Shown in pieces: positions 51,628 through 59,852 of a stretch of DNA of 64,000 nucleotides (its first letter is position 1; each line of letters opens with the position of its first letter). The DNA is from Acidobacteriota bacterium (GTDB lineage Bacteria; Acidobacteriota; Terriglobia; Bryobacterales; Bryobacteraceae), in assembly GCA_018268715.1 (NCBI GenBank), contig JAFDVZ010000008.1, positions 1 through 64,000 on the forward strand, in the 5' to 3' direction. The position numbers were made by a program, and so were the translations under genes. A model generated the notes under the pieces. That model was not told where the DNA came from, searched no databases, and worked only from the letters and a program-made list of their open reading frames with translations.

Positions 51628-52967
51628 ACCAGGTCAACGACGGCGCCGATCAACTGCGCGCGGAGATCGATGAACTGAAACGGCAACTGGCGGAAGCTCG
51701 GAAGCAGGATCCGCCGCCGCGGCGATCCGGTCCCCGCGCCGGCACGCTCGTCCTGCTGGCGCTGCTGATTCTGGCGCTGGTGGTGGCGGGATTCTTCGCC
51801 GGATACCTGCCCCGCCAGAAGCGTGAAAACATCCTCGCAGCGGAAACGAAGGCCGAAGTATCCAGCCTTCCCGTCGTCACCGCCGTCAAGGTGAAATCCG
51901 CCCCGCCGCAAAGCGAATTGAGCCTGCCTGGCAACATTCAGGCCGTCACGGAAGCGCCCATTCTCGCCCGCGCCACCGGCTACATCAGGCGGCGTCTGGC
52001 CGACATCGGCGATCGCGTGAACGCCGGCCAGTTGCTCGCCGAAATCGAAGCGCCCGAACTCGATCAGCAGATCCGCCAGGCCGCGGCCACGCTCGAACAG
52101 ACCAACGCCGCCGTGCTGCAAGCGGAGGCCGCTCTCAAACAGGGGCGCAGTACGGAAAACCTGGCCAGGGTCACCGCCCAGCGCTGGTCCAATCTCACCG
52201 CCCGCGGCGCCGTCTCGCGGCAGGAGAACGACACCTACCAGGCGCAGTACGCCGCCCAGCAGGCCAACGTGGAGGCGCTCGAGAAGGCCATTGGCGCGGC
52301 GAAGAGCAACACCCTGGCCGCTGAGGCGAACCTCGCCCGGCTGCGTCAATTGAAGACCTACCAGACCGTCAAGGCGCCGTTTGCCGGCGTCATCACGCTG
52401 CGCAACGTCGACACCGGCGCGCTGGTGAACGAAGGCAATACGCTGTTGTTCCGCGTCGCGCAGATGGGCCAGCTCCGCGTGTACGTCAACGTCCCGCAGG
52501 CCGACTCCGCATCGGTGAAACCGGGACTTCCGGCGAAACTGGCCTTTGCCGACATCCCCGGCAGGACCTACAATGGCGCGGTCACCCGCACGGCGAACGC
52601 CCTCGATCCGACCACGCGCACGCTGCTCACCGAAGTGCAGGTGGCGAACTCGGACGGCTCGCTGCTGCCCGGCATGTACGCCCAGGTGAACTTCTCGGTC
52701 CAGCGTCGCGGCGCGACCGCCATCATCCCCGGCGACACGCTGGTGGTCCGGGCCGACGGTCCGCAGGTGGCCGTTGTGGATTCCGACGGCGGCGTGCATT
52801 TCACCAAGATCCAACTCGGGCGCGACTTCGGCACGGAAATCGAGGTCCTCTCGGGGTTGACCGAGGGCCAGATGCTGGCGGTCAACCCGAGCGACGACGT
52901 CCGCGAAGGGGTGAAGGTGAAACCCGTGCTCTCCGAAGAGAGGCCCAACAAGAGGAAGCGCTCGTGA
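51624..52967 (+). CDS. RND efflux periplasmic adaptor
   Basis: The 447-residue protein has a short cytoplasmic coiled coil (residues 1-35: LRAEIDELKRQLAEARKQ), a membrane helix (about 42-60), a lipoyl domain (ARATGYIRRRLADIGDRVNA), a long alpha-hairpin (QAAATLEQTNAAVLQAEAAL) and a beta-barrel (YVNVPQADSASVKPG). The N-terminal coil before the anchor is unusual; adaptors normally start with a signal peptide or anchor. Its ends overlap both neighbours (ATGA and GTGA), so the three proteins are translationally coupled. Confidence 0.9.
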   Translation: MNQVNDGADQLRAEIDELKRQLAEARKQDPPPRRSGPRAGTLVLLALLILALVVAGFFAGYLPRQKRENILAAETKAEVSSLPVVTAVKVKSAPPQSELSLPGNIQAVTEAPILARATGYIRRRLADIGDRVNAGQLLAEIEAPELDQQIRQAAATLEQTNAAVLQAEAALKQGRSTENLARVTAQRWSNLTARGAVSRQENDTYQAQYAAQQANVEALEKAIGAAKSNTLAAEANLARLRQLKTYQTVKAPFAGVITLRNVDTGALVNEGNTLLFRVAQMGQLRVYVNVPQADSASVKPGLPAKLAFADIPGRTYNGAVTRTANALDPTTRTLLTEVQVANSDGSLLPGMYAQVNFSVQRRGATAIIPGDTLVVRADGPQVAVVDSDGGVHFTKIQLGRDFGTEIEVLSGLTEGQMLAVNPSDDVREGVKVKPVLSEERPNKRKRS

Positions 52968-54775
52968 AGCGGCTGGCTTTGCTGTGGCTGGTCCCGGCCG
53001 TCTGCGTCGTCGCTCAATCGGTGGACTTTTCCAACTCCGCCCGAGTCGGCGAACTCATCCGCGCGGGCAACATGTATCTGTCCCTTGAGGACGCCATCGC
53101 CCTCGCGCTCGAAAACAACCTGGACATCGAGTTACAGCGTTACGCGCTGAAAGTGACTCGCACCGAGTTAGGCCGCACGGCCGGCGGAGGAGTCACCCGC
53201 GGCGTCCTGTTCACCGTGGCCGAAGCGCCGGCCGGAGTCGGTGGACCGCTCAGTTCCCTGCTAACCACGCCCGCCGTGCTGGGCCGAGCCACGGCTAACT
53301 CCTCGGTGGCGGCCAACGCCGTCGCCCTAAGTGTGTTGAACGGCACGACGACGAATTATTCGGTGCAAGGGACGGTGGCGCAGTCGCTCGGTCCGGCGCT
53401 GCCTTCGTTTGACCCCTCGGTCACCGGACAGCTCGCCTTCAGCCACCAGACGGCCCCGCAAACCGCCTTCTCGAACGTCGGCGCGAACACGCTGATTTCG
53501 AACATCGCCAACGCCAACGCCGGCGTCCAGCAGTCGTTCTTCACCGGCGGCACGGCGGGACTCAGCTTCATCAACAACCGGCAGTCGCTGAATTCCATCA
53601 AGACGGACTACAACCCGTTCACCGGATCGAGCCTCGGCTTCACCGTCACTCAGCCCCTGCTGCGCGGCTTCGGCCCGGCCCTGAACCGTCGTTTCATCCG
53701 CATCGCCGCCAACGAACAGCGCATCAGCAGCCTGATCTTCCGCCAGCAGTTGATGGCCACCGTTTATGGCGTGGTCCGGCTCTACACGGATCTCGCGGCC
53801 CTGTATGAGGACGAGAAGGTGAAAGCCGAAACGCTGCGCCTGGCCGAAAAGCTGTACAGCGACGTGAAAGCGCAGGTGGAAGAGGGCACGCTGGCGCCGG
53901 TGGAGCTGACCCGGGCGAGCGCGCAGATCTCCTCCACGCGGCAGGATCTGATCAACGCATCCGGCCTGCGGGAGGAGCAGGAGGCCATCCTGAAGAACGT
54001 GATCACGCGGCAGGGGCACGAGGACGCGGCGGTTCGCGCGGCCCGCATCGTCCCCACCGGAACCCTCGCCGTTCCCGAGACGGAGGAGGTGCGCCCGGTC
54101 CAGGACCTGATGGCCGACGCCATCTCGAACCGTCCCGACCTGGCCCAGGCCGGCGTGCAGATCGAGAACTCGCGCATCGGCCTGGTAGGCGCCAGGAACC
54201 TCACCCTGCCCCAGGTCGACATCGTCGGAACGGTGCAGAACAACGGCGCCGCGGGGGCGGCCAATCAGTATGGCCCGCTCAACAATGGAACGTTCCTGAA
54301 CGGGTACGGCGGCCTGCTTGACCAGATCTTCACGCGCAAGTACCCGGCCTACGGCATCGGGTTGAACGTCACCCTGCCCATCAGAAACCGCGTGGCCGAA
54401 GCCGACCTAGCGCGCGACGAATTGCAGGTGAAGCAGTCGGAGATCCGCCTGCGCCAGTTGCAGAATCAGGCGCGGCTCGAGGTGCAGGACGCCCTCATCG
54501 CCATGAAGCGCGCGCGGGCGGCCTACGACGCGGCGGTGCAGTCGCGGCTTCTCGAGGAACAGTCGCTCGAAGCCGAGCGGGCCAAGTTCGAAGCCGGCGC
54601 GTCCACCAGTTTCTTCGTCATCCAATACGCCAGCCTGCTCGCCCAGGCGCGTTCCACCGAGGTGGTGGCGCGCAGCTCCTACATGAAGGCGCGCGCCGCG
54701 CTCGACCGCGCCACGGGGTCGATTCTCGATCGTCACAACGTATCGTTCGACGCCGCTGTCAAGGGCCGCCCATAA
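52964..54775 (+). CDS. TolC-family outer-membrane channel
   Basis: The 603-residue protein has a signal peptide (MKRLALLWLVPAVCVVA) and the two OEP repeats with LSLEDAIALALENNLDIELQ and later LRQLQNQARLEVQDALIAMK. It is longer than usual (about 450-500) because of an extended, Ser/Asn-rich barrel segment (residues about 60-200). GTG is the start codon (GTGA overlap with the adaptor stop). It ends the RND operon. Confidence 0.88.
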   Translation: MKRLALLWLVPAVCVVAQSVDFSNSARVGELIRAGNMYLSLEDAIALALENNLDIELQRYALKVTRTELGRTAGGGVTRGVLFTVAEAPAGVGGPLSSLLTTPAVLGRATANSSVAANAVALSVLNGTTTNYSVQGTVAQSLGPALPSFDPSVTGQLAFSHQTAPQTAFSNVGANTLISNIANANAGVQQSFFTGGTAGLSFINNRQSLNSIKTDYNPFTGSSLGFTVTQPLLRGFGPALNRRFIRIAANEQRISSLIFRQQLMATVYGVVRLYTDLAALYEDEKVKAETLRLAEKLYSDVKAQVEEGTLAPVELTRASAQISSTRQDLINASGLREEQEAILKNVITRQGHEDAAVRAARIVPTGTLAVPETEEVRPVQDLMADAISNRPDLAQAGVQIENSRIGLVGARNLTLPQVDIVGTVQNNGAAGAANQYGPLNNGTFLNGYGGLLDQIFTRKYPAYGIGLNVTLPIRNRVAEADLARDELQVKQSEIRLRQLQNQARLEVQDALIAMKRARAAYDAAVQSRLLEEQSLEAERAKFEAGASTSFFVIQYASLLAQARSTEVVARSSYMKARAALDRATGSILDRHNVSFDAAVKGRP

Positions 54776-54899
54776 GATTTCGGCCCGGCGAAATTCTCAT
54801 TCACAAGAAAGGAAAATTTTGCCATCTGTATTTTAATGAATCACTTAATAAGAATTTGGCCCGCCGGAACAACCTGATTTCATTGGCACGCATGCCAAC

Positions 54900-54939
54900 A
54901 TGAAAGTGGGGGGAAGCAATTCCCTCCATTTTCATTTTT
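54900..54939 (+). terminator. Terminator-like hairpin abutting a ribosome site
   Basis: A 15-bp stem (54900-54914 with 54921-54935, two G-U pairs), a six-base loop AGCAAT and a run of five T (54935-54939) are followed at once by GGAGAG and the GTG start of the next gene at 54949. It can end RND-operon transcription. Because the T-run lies nine bases before the start codon, it could also act as an attenuator or mask the ribosome site. Confidence 0.65.
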
Positions 54940-54948
54940 GGAGAGAGC

Positions 54949-55584
54949 GTGTACAACAAACTGTACTTCCGTGGACCGTTGTCGTCCATCCCTCAGTTGA
55001 ACGCCGAGATCGAGTCCCGATTGCCGGCCGGCTGGAGACGTTGTCATGACGAGGAGGAGCTATACATTGGCCTGCCCCGCCATCCCACCTGTTTTGCCCA
55101 CCCCCAGATGAACTCGACGCCGCCGGGTTACATCATCCTGATCTCCAATGACCAGGACGAGTTTTACGTGAACCATATTGGATACACGACCACCCGGGAA
55201 AATTGGGATCAGGCCGACTTCAACCGCGTCCTCGACGCTTTCCACGAGATCGCGCGCCCCGCCGCCGAGGCCCTGGGCTTCTCGGTGGAGCTTCAGGACC
55301 GGCCCCGCCGGATTGAAGGCGACCTTTCCATGGATGCGGCGCGCAGCCTGAGCGGCTTTACCCGCTCGTCCCCCAAGCGCCTGCTTGAGGACCAGGACTG
55401 GACCACGTTCATCCTGCTCGCCCACCTCGGCAACTGCCCCCTGACCTCCGAGCGCCTCCTGCTCTGGCTGTGCGAGGAACAAGGATGGCCGGAACGGGCC
55501 GCCGAGCATCTGATCCACCGCTATGAGGACGGGCGCCAACTCCTCGCTCTGTACGACGAAGCGACGAACCGCCGGCGCCGCTAA
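54949..55584 (+). CDS. Hypothetical protein (211 aa)
   Basis: The soluble protein has no recognised family. The N-terminal half is strand-rich (YIILISNDQDEFYVNHIGYT) and the C-terminal half helical (WTTFILLAHLGNCPLTSERL, LLALYDEATNRRRR). GTG at 54949 with GGAGAG just upstream is the start. It stands alone between an RND operon and a converging gene and has an AT-rich leader, unlike its neighbours, which may suggest separate origin or tight control. No function is given. Confidence 0.68.
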   Translation: MYNKLYFRGPLSSIPQLNAEIESRLPAGWRRCHDEEELYIGLPRHPTCFAHPQMNSTPPGYIILISNDQDEFYVNHIGYTTTRENWDQADFNRVLDAFHEIARPAAEALGFSVELQDRPRRIEGDLSMDAARSLSGFTRSSPKRLLEDQDWTTFILLAHLGNCPLTSERLLLWLCEEQGWPERAAEHLIHRYEDGRQLLALYDEATNRRRR

Positions 55585-55599
55585 ACCCCGCCACGAGGG

Positions 55600-56193
55600 C
55601 TACTTCAACACCTTCATCTTCAGGTTGCGATACTCCACCACGCTGCCCTTGTTGTGCTGCTGGAGCGCGAGGTAGCCCTTCATGAACGAATTCTTCTCGT
55701 CCACGTAATCCACCACCTTCTTCCCGTTCACGAAGATCTGGATGTGGTTGCCCTGGGCGACAATCCGTTGCGTCCACCACGTATCGTCCGGCACCAGTTG
55801 TTCGGTGACGTTGGCGAAGTTGTACAGGCTGCCCGTGCGCTTGGGATCCGGATGCGTATTGTCCACCTGCGCCTCATAGCCCTTGGGCCAGCCCGGACCG
55901 AACTCCGCCCGGAAGTACATGCCGGAGTTGCCCGCGTGATTCAACTTCACCTCGGCCTGGAACTCGCAGTTCTCGCACTCGCGTCCCATCCAGAACAGGT
56001 GGCTGCGTTCGCCGTCGCCGGTGATCGTGCCGTTCTTCACCGACCAACTCTCCGCGTTATCGGCGGCCTTCCAGCCATCCAGCGTCTTTCCGTCGAACAT
56101 GCTGATCCAGCCGCCCTTGCCAGGCTTCGGATCGGCCGCGAGACATGCGGCGGCGAGCGTAAGGGCCGCCAATACTGAGCGTCGAATAATCAT
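55600..56193 (-). CDS. Secreted DUF1080 / 3-keto-disaccharide-hydrolase-like protein
   Basis: The 197-residue exported protein has a signal peptide (MIIRRSVLAALTLAAACLA) and a concanavalin-like jelly roll with the family opening GWISMFDGKTLDGWKAAD and later GNSGMYFRAEFGP and YRNLKMKVL at the end. Family members act on keto-sugars or bind carbohydrates. The ATG at 56193 is chosen because the earlier frame has no signal peptide at its start. It is divergent from the KDG kinase gene. Confidence 0.9.
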   Translation of the reverse strand: MIIRRSVLAALTLAAACLAADPKPGKGGWISMFDGKTLDGWKAADNAESWSVKNGTITGDGERSHLFWMGRECENCEFQAEVKLNHAGNSGMYFRAEFGPGWPKGYEAQVDNTHPDPKRTGSLYNFANVTEQLVPDDTWWTQRIVAQGNHIQIFVNGKKVVDYVDEKNSFMKGYLALQQHNKGSVVEYRNLKMKVLK

Positions 56194-56257
56194 GACCCAG
56201 CCATCATATCCAAGCCCGGCGTCCCCCATGCGGCGACCGCGATAGAATCGGAGGTTC

Positions 56258-57292
56258 ATGTCCACATTAGTAGTCACCTTCGGTGAAATCATGCTGCGGC
56301 TCGCGCCTCCGGGCTTCGAGCGTTTCCTCCAGTCGCCCCAGTTCGTCGCCACCTTCGGCGGCGGAGAGGCGAACGTCGCGGTGGCCGTCGCCGGCTTCGG
56401 GCTCCCCGCCCGGTACGTCACCGTACTGCCGCCCGCCAACCCCATCGTCGACGCCTTCATCGCCGAAATGCGTCGTTTTAACGTCGATCCGACGCATATT
56501 TTGCGTCAAAAGGGCCGTTTCGGCATCTATTTCGTCGAGCCCGGCGCCAACCAGCGCCCCTCCAAAGTCGTCTACGACCGCGACCATTCCGCCATCGCCC
56601 TGGCCAAGCCCGGCGACATCGACTGGGACAAGACCTTCGACGGCGCCACCTGGTTCCACATCACCGGCATCACCCCCGCCCTCAGCCAGAGCGCCGCGGA
56701 TCTCGCCATCGAAAGCGTCAAAAAGGCCACCGAAAAGGGCCTCACCGTCTCCTGCGACCTCAACTACCGCAAGAACCTTTGGAAGTACGGCAAATCCTCC
56801 CAGGAAGTGATGTCGGAGCTGTTCCGTTACGTCGACGTCGGCATCGCCAACGAAGAGGATTGCCAGAAGGCCCTGGGCATCCAGGTGGACGTCGACGTCC
56901 ACTCCGGCAAGCTCGAGCGCGACCAGTACCGCAAGCTCGCCGAAACGGTGCTCGAAAGCTATCCGCGCCTGAAGTCGATGGCCATCACCCTTCGAGAATC
57001 GAAGAGCGCCTCCCACAACGGCTGGTCCGCCTGCCTGCACGACCGCAAGGAGTTCCTGCTGAGCCGACACTACGAGATCACCCACATCGTGGACCGCGTG
57101 GGCGGCGGCGACTGCTTCGCCGGAGGCCTCGTCTACGGCCTGAACGCGCTCCAATCCCACCAGGAAGCGCTCGAATTCGCCGTGGCGGCGTCGTGCCTGA
57201 AGCACTCCATCCCGGGCGACTTCAACCGCTTCACCGCCGACGAAGTCCACGCCCTCATCAAGGGCGGCGGATCGGGCCGCGTGCAGCGCTAG
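56258..57292 (+). CDS. kdgK: 2-keto-3-deoxygluconate kinase (PfkB family)
   Basis: The 344-residue ribokinase-fold kinase phosphorylates 2-keto-3-deoxygluconate at O6, feeding the Entner-Doudoroff-like split into pyruvate and glyceraldehyde 3-phosphate. [12 protein letters not shown] at the start, [30 protein letters not shown] and the catalytic GGGDCFAGG (Asp base, anion hole) match known KDG kinases closely. A 2-keto-3-deoxy acid is also the expected product of the dehydratase at 15068, so the two could act in one pathway, though they lie 40 kb apart. Confidence 0.86.
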   Translation: MSTLVVTFGEIMLRLAPPGFERFLQSPQFVATFGGGEANVAVAVAGFGLPARYVTVLPPANPIVDAFIAEMRRFNVDPTHILRQKGRFGIYFVEPGANQRPSKVVYDRDHSAIALAKPGDIDWDKTFDGATWFHITGITPALSQSAADLAIESVKKATEKGLTVSCDLNYRKNLWKYGKSSQEVMSELFRYVDVGIANEEDCQKALGIQVDVDVHSGKLERDQYRKLAETVLESYPRLKSMAITLRESKSASHNGWSACLHDRKEFLLSRHYEITHIVDRVGGGDCFAGGLVYGLNALQSHQEALEFAVAASCLKHSIPGDFNRFTADEVHALIKGGGSGRVQR

Positions 57293-57298
57293 GCCCGC

Positions 57299-58573
57299 TC
57301 ACTTGGCGCCGCGGTTGATGATCTTTTGCAGCGTCTTCACCCGCGTATCGAGCTCGTTGGCCCGCTCGCGCTCCCGGTCGAGCGCCTCGCGAAGCCGGAC
57401 CTTATCCCGCTCGAGCCGCCGCACCGTCTCGGCGTCACCCGGATCGCCGGCCGCCGCGGGAGCCTGCGCCGCGGGCTCCTGCGCGCTGCCCCTCCCGGCG
57501 TAGCGCGCCATCTCCTCGCCGACGTACCCGGACCCGTCGTACAGGTACAACCGCGCCGTGCAGTCCGACCGCTTGCACAGCACCGCCCAAAGTCCCCGGT
57601 TCAGGTCCGTCTTGTTCAGGTCGCGGACCGTCGCGGTCTCTCCATCGGCGATCTCGAGCTTCGCCGTCGTGGCCCGCGCCACGCTCCGCGACCCCACATT
57701 CCACTCAATCCGCAGCACGCCGTCTTTCTGGTACGCCTGCAGCCCGATCGGGTCGGATCCATGCGCGCGCAGATACAGGAACCCGGCCGCCGCCGCGCCC
57801 AGCACGCCGACAATCGCCAGCACCTGCTGCAGCGCCTGGGTCTTGGCCCGGCGTGGCGCAGCTTCCGCCTGGGTGCGCGGCTGCAATTCCCCCGGTACGG
57901 GCGCAAGCGCCGCCTCCACCGGTCTCGGCAACGGCTCGAGCGCGGCCGATGAGGCCAGCACCGGCGCCGCCGTGGCGGGTTCCGAAGAGATCACCTTCAC
58001 CGGCGTCACGCCGCCCGCCGACGGCCAAAACCCTCCGCCCCCATGCGCATGCGCCGCCGCCGCGCGAAGCTGCCGGATATTGAAGGCGTTCAGCACGACT
58101 TCCGGATCCTTGCCGCTGCGTCCGATAGTGGCTGCGCGCAACGCCCCGATCAGGCCCGGCCGCACCACCAGCACCACCTGCCACGGCTCCGGGAAGAAGC
58201 GCCGGAAGATCTCGCGATCGGCGGGCCGCAGCACCAGGCTGTCGCGAGCATGGGAAAGGAACCAGCCAACCGGCTCGGTCCCCGCCAACGCGGCGTCGGT
58301 CCGATGCAGCGCGATCGTGCGTTCGAACTCGGCGACGTCTTCGTCGCCTTCCACCACGAACGCCGGTCCGCCGGACTGCGAAAGCGCCGCCGCCCGGATC
58401 GCCGTCACCGCGATCACCCGGCCGTCCCGCTTGCCGAACAGCACCCCGCCCGTCTCCACGCCGCCGTCGGCCACCCGGTTGAACCCCGCCGTCACATACT
58501 CCCGGATGTCATCGAGCACAGCCGGAGCGTAGTTGATCACCGGCGGACCCGCCCCGCGCACCCTCTCCGTCAC
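57299..58573 (-). CDS. Degenerate JAMM/MPN-domain membrane protein with coiled coil
   Basis: The 424-residue protein has an N-terminal JAB1/MPN-like domain (residues about 15-150: GGVETGGVLFGK, GWFLSHARDSLVL, PEPWQVVLVVRPG). The zinc motif H-x-H reads L-S-H (GWFLSHAR), so peptidase activity is doubtful. A Pro/Ala-rich linker, one membrane helix (about 250-268), a beta segment and a C-terminal coiled coil (VRRLERDKVRLREALDRERE) follow. It overlaps the next gene upstream by 4 bases and is likely co-transcribed with it. No function is proposed. Confidence 0.75.
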   Translation of the reverse strand: MTERVRGAGPPVINYAPAVLDDIREYVTAGFNRVADGGVETGGVLFGKRDGRVIAVTAIRAAALSQSGGPAFVVEGDEDVAEFERTIALHRTDAALAGTEPVGWFLSHARDSLVLRPADREIFRRFFPEPWQVVLVVRPGLIGALRAATIGRSGKDPEVVLNAFNIRQLRAAAAHAHGGGGFWPSAGGVTPVKVISSEPATAAPVLASSAALEPLPRPVEAALAPVPGELQPRTQAEAAPRRAKTQALQQVLAIVGVLGAAAAGFLYLRAHGSDPIGLQAYQKDGVLRIEWNVGSRSVARATTAKLEIADGETATVRDLNKTDLNRGLWAVLCKRSDCTARLYLYDGSGYVGEEMARYAGRGSAQEPAAQAPAAAGDPGDAETVRRLERDKVRLREALDRERERANELDTRVKTLQKIINRGAK

Positions 58574-58926
58574 ACCCGACCTTCCACGGCGATGGACAGC
58601 CGCGCCGTGGTGGTGTCCTCATCGGTCTCGTCGTCAACCTCGTGCAAGTGGTAGTAATAGGTGGCCAGCCCCATCGCCACGGCGATCACCAGCGCCGTCA
58701 GGCCCCACAGCACCATGCCGCGGGAAAACACGCCTTCCGACCGCATCAGCGCCGCCGTCATTCCGGTGATCGCCAGGCTCAGCCCCGCCCCCAGCAGCAG
58801 CTTCCAGCACCACATCATCAGGTCCAGGTGGCCCTGCCCGCCCACCTGGCTCCAGGTCGCGAATACGGCGACCAGGGCCAGCAGAAACTCGCACATCAAG
58901 GCAAAGCGCAGCCAGCCGTTGTTCAT
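58570..58926 (-). CDS. Three-helix membrane hypothetical protein
   Basis: The 118-residue protein has three hydrophobic segments (FALMCEFLLALVAVFATW, LLLGAGLSLAITGMTAAL, MVLWGLTALVIAVAMGLATY) and an acidic, His-containing tail (HLHEVDDETDEDTT). It ends in an ATGA overlap with the JAMM gene. The start is uncertain: ATG at 58926 is used; a TTG at 58953 also fits, and TACAAT just inside it could be a -10 element. Confidence 0.68.
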   Translation of the reverse strand: MNNGWLRFALMCEFLLALVAVFATWSQVGGQGHLDLMMWCWKLLLGAGLSLAITGMTAALMRSEGVFSRGMVLWGLTALVIAVAMGLATYYYHLHEVDDETDEDTTTARLSIAVEGRV

Positions 58927-58974
58927 AGATGAGGTCGCATTCTTATTGTACAAAACGAACCCAGGCGGCCCTTC

Positions 58975-59751
58975 TCAGCTCCAGCCGCGCAGCCGATACA
59001 CCAGCAGCCCCATCCACTCATGCGTCGCCACGCCCGACAGGGCCAGCGCCTTGGCGTCCGGAATCAGCCCCATCAGAGGATTCGGATCCATCCATCCCGT
59101 CAGATAATCGGTAGGCACGGGGATCACCTCCATCCCCGCGCGACGGAAGATCGCCACCGACCGGGCCATGTGCGTCGCGGAGGTCACCAGCAGCACCCGC
59201 CGCGCGCCCCGCGCCTCCAGCAGCGGTTTGCTGAACGTCGCGTTTTCGAACGTGTTCCGGGCCCGCTCCTCCATGAGAATCGCCTCCTCCGGCACGCCCC
59301 AATCGCGCAACAGCGACCGCGCGGCCCGCGCCTCCGACATCCCGTTCTCGCCGAACAGCGGTATATTCGACCCCGACACGATCAGCAACGGAGCCTTCCC
59401 CGCCCGGTACAGCCGCACCCCCATCCACAGCCGGTCGCTCGATTCAGTCAGCTCGACGGAAGGCCGCGCCGGGCTGGGGATGTGCAGCACGCCGCCCAGC
59501 AGGACGGCCGCGTCCGCCTGTGGCGCGCTCTCGATCGGCAGCGGCGGATAGCGCCGTTCGAGCGTCGCCCCCAGCATCCCCGACACGATCGGAGTGCTCA
59601 GCAGGTATAAGTGGGCCAGCGCCGCCGCCAACACCGCCACGGCCGCCCTCGGCCGCCACCGCCACACCAGCGCCGCCGCCAGCGCCATCAGGAGCGTCGC
59701 TCCCGGCGGGTCGAGAAACGGGGGAATCAGCTTGCTGAGCAGAAAGAACAT
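58975..59751 (-). CDS. YdcF/ElyC-family membrane protein
   Basis: The 258-residue protein has two N-terminal helices and a DUF218 domain (residues about 80-255). The conserved pieces are AAVLLGGV, LLIVSGSN, ERARNTFENATFSKPLL and VLLVTSATHMARSVAIFRRAG. E. coli ElyC in this family affects undecaprenyl-phosphate and peptidoglycan metabolism; YdcF binds S-adenosylmethionine. It is divergent from the subtilisin gene. Confidence 0.9.
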   Translation of the reverse strand: MFFLLSKLIPPFLDPPGATLLMALAAALVWRWRPRAAVAVLAAALAHLYLLSTPIVSGMLGATLERRYPPLPIESAPQADAAVLLGGVLHIPSPARPSVELTESSDRLWMGVRLYRAGKAPLLIVSGSNIPLFGENGMSEARAARSLLRDWGVPEEAILMEERARNTFENATFSKPLLEARGARRVLLVTSATHMARSVAIFRRAGMEVIPVPTDYLTGWMDPNPLMGLIPDAKALALSGVATHEWMGLLVYRLRGWS

Positions 59752-59852
59752 GGTCGAAGTCCATTATCGGCAAACCCGATGGACACGTTGTCCCAGTCCA
59801 ACGCCCCCGCGCGCGCCAATCTGTCTCCGCCAATATTCCGTCGCCTCCGCAA

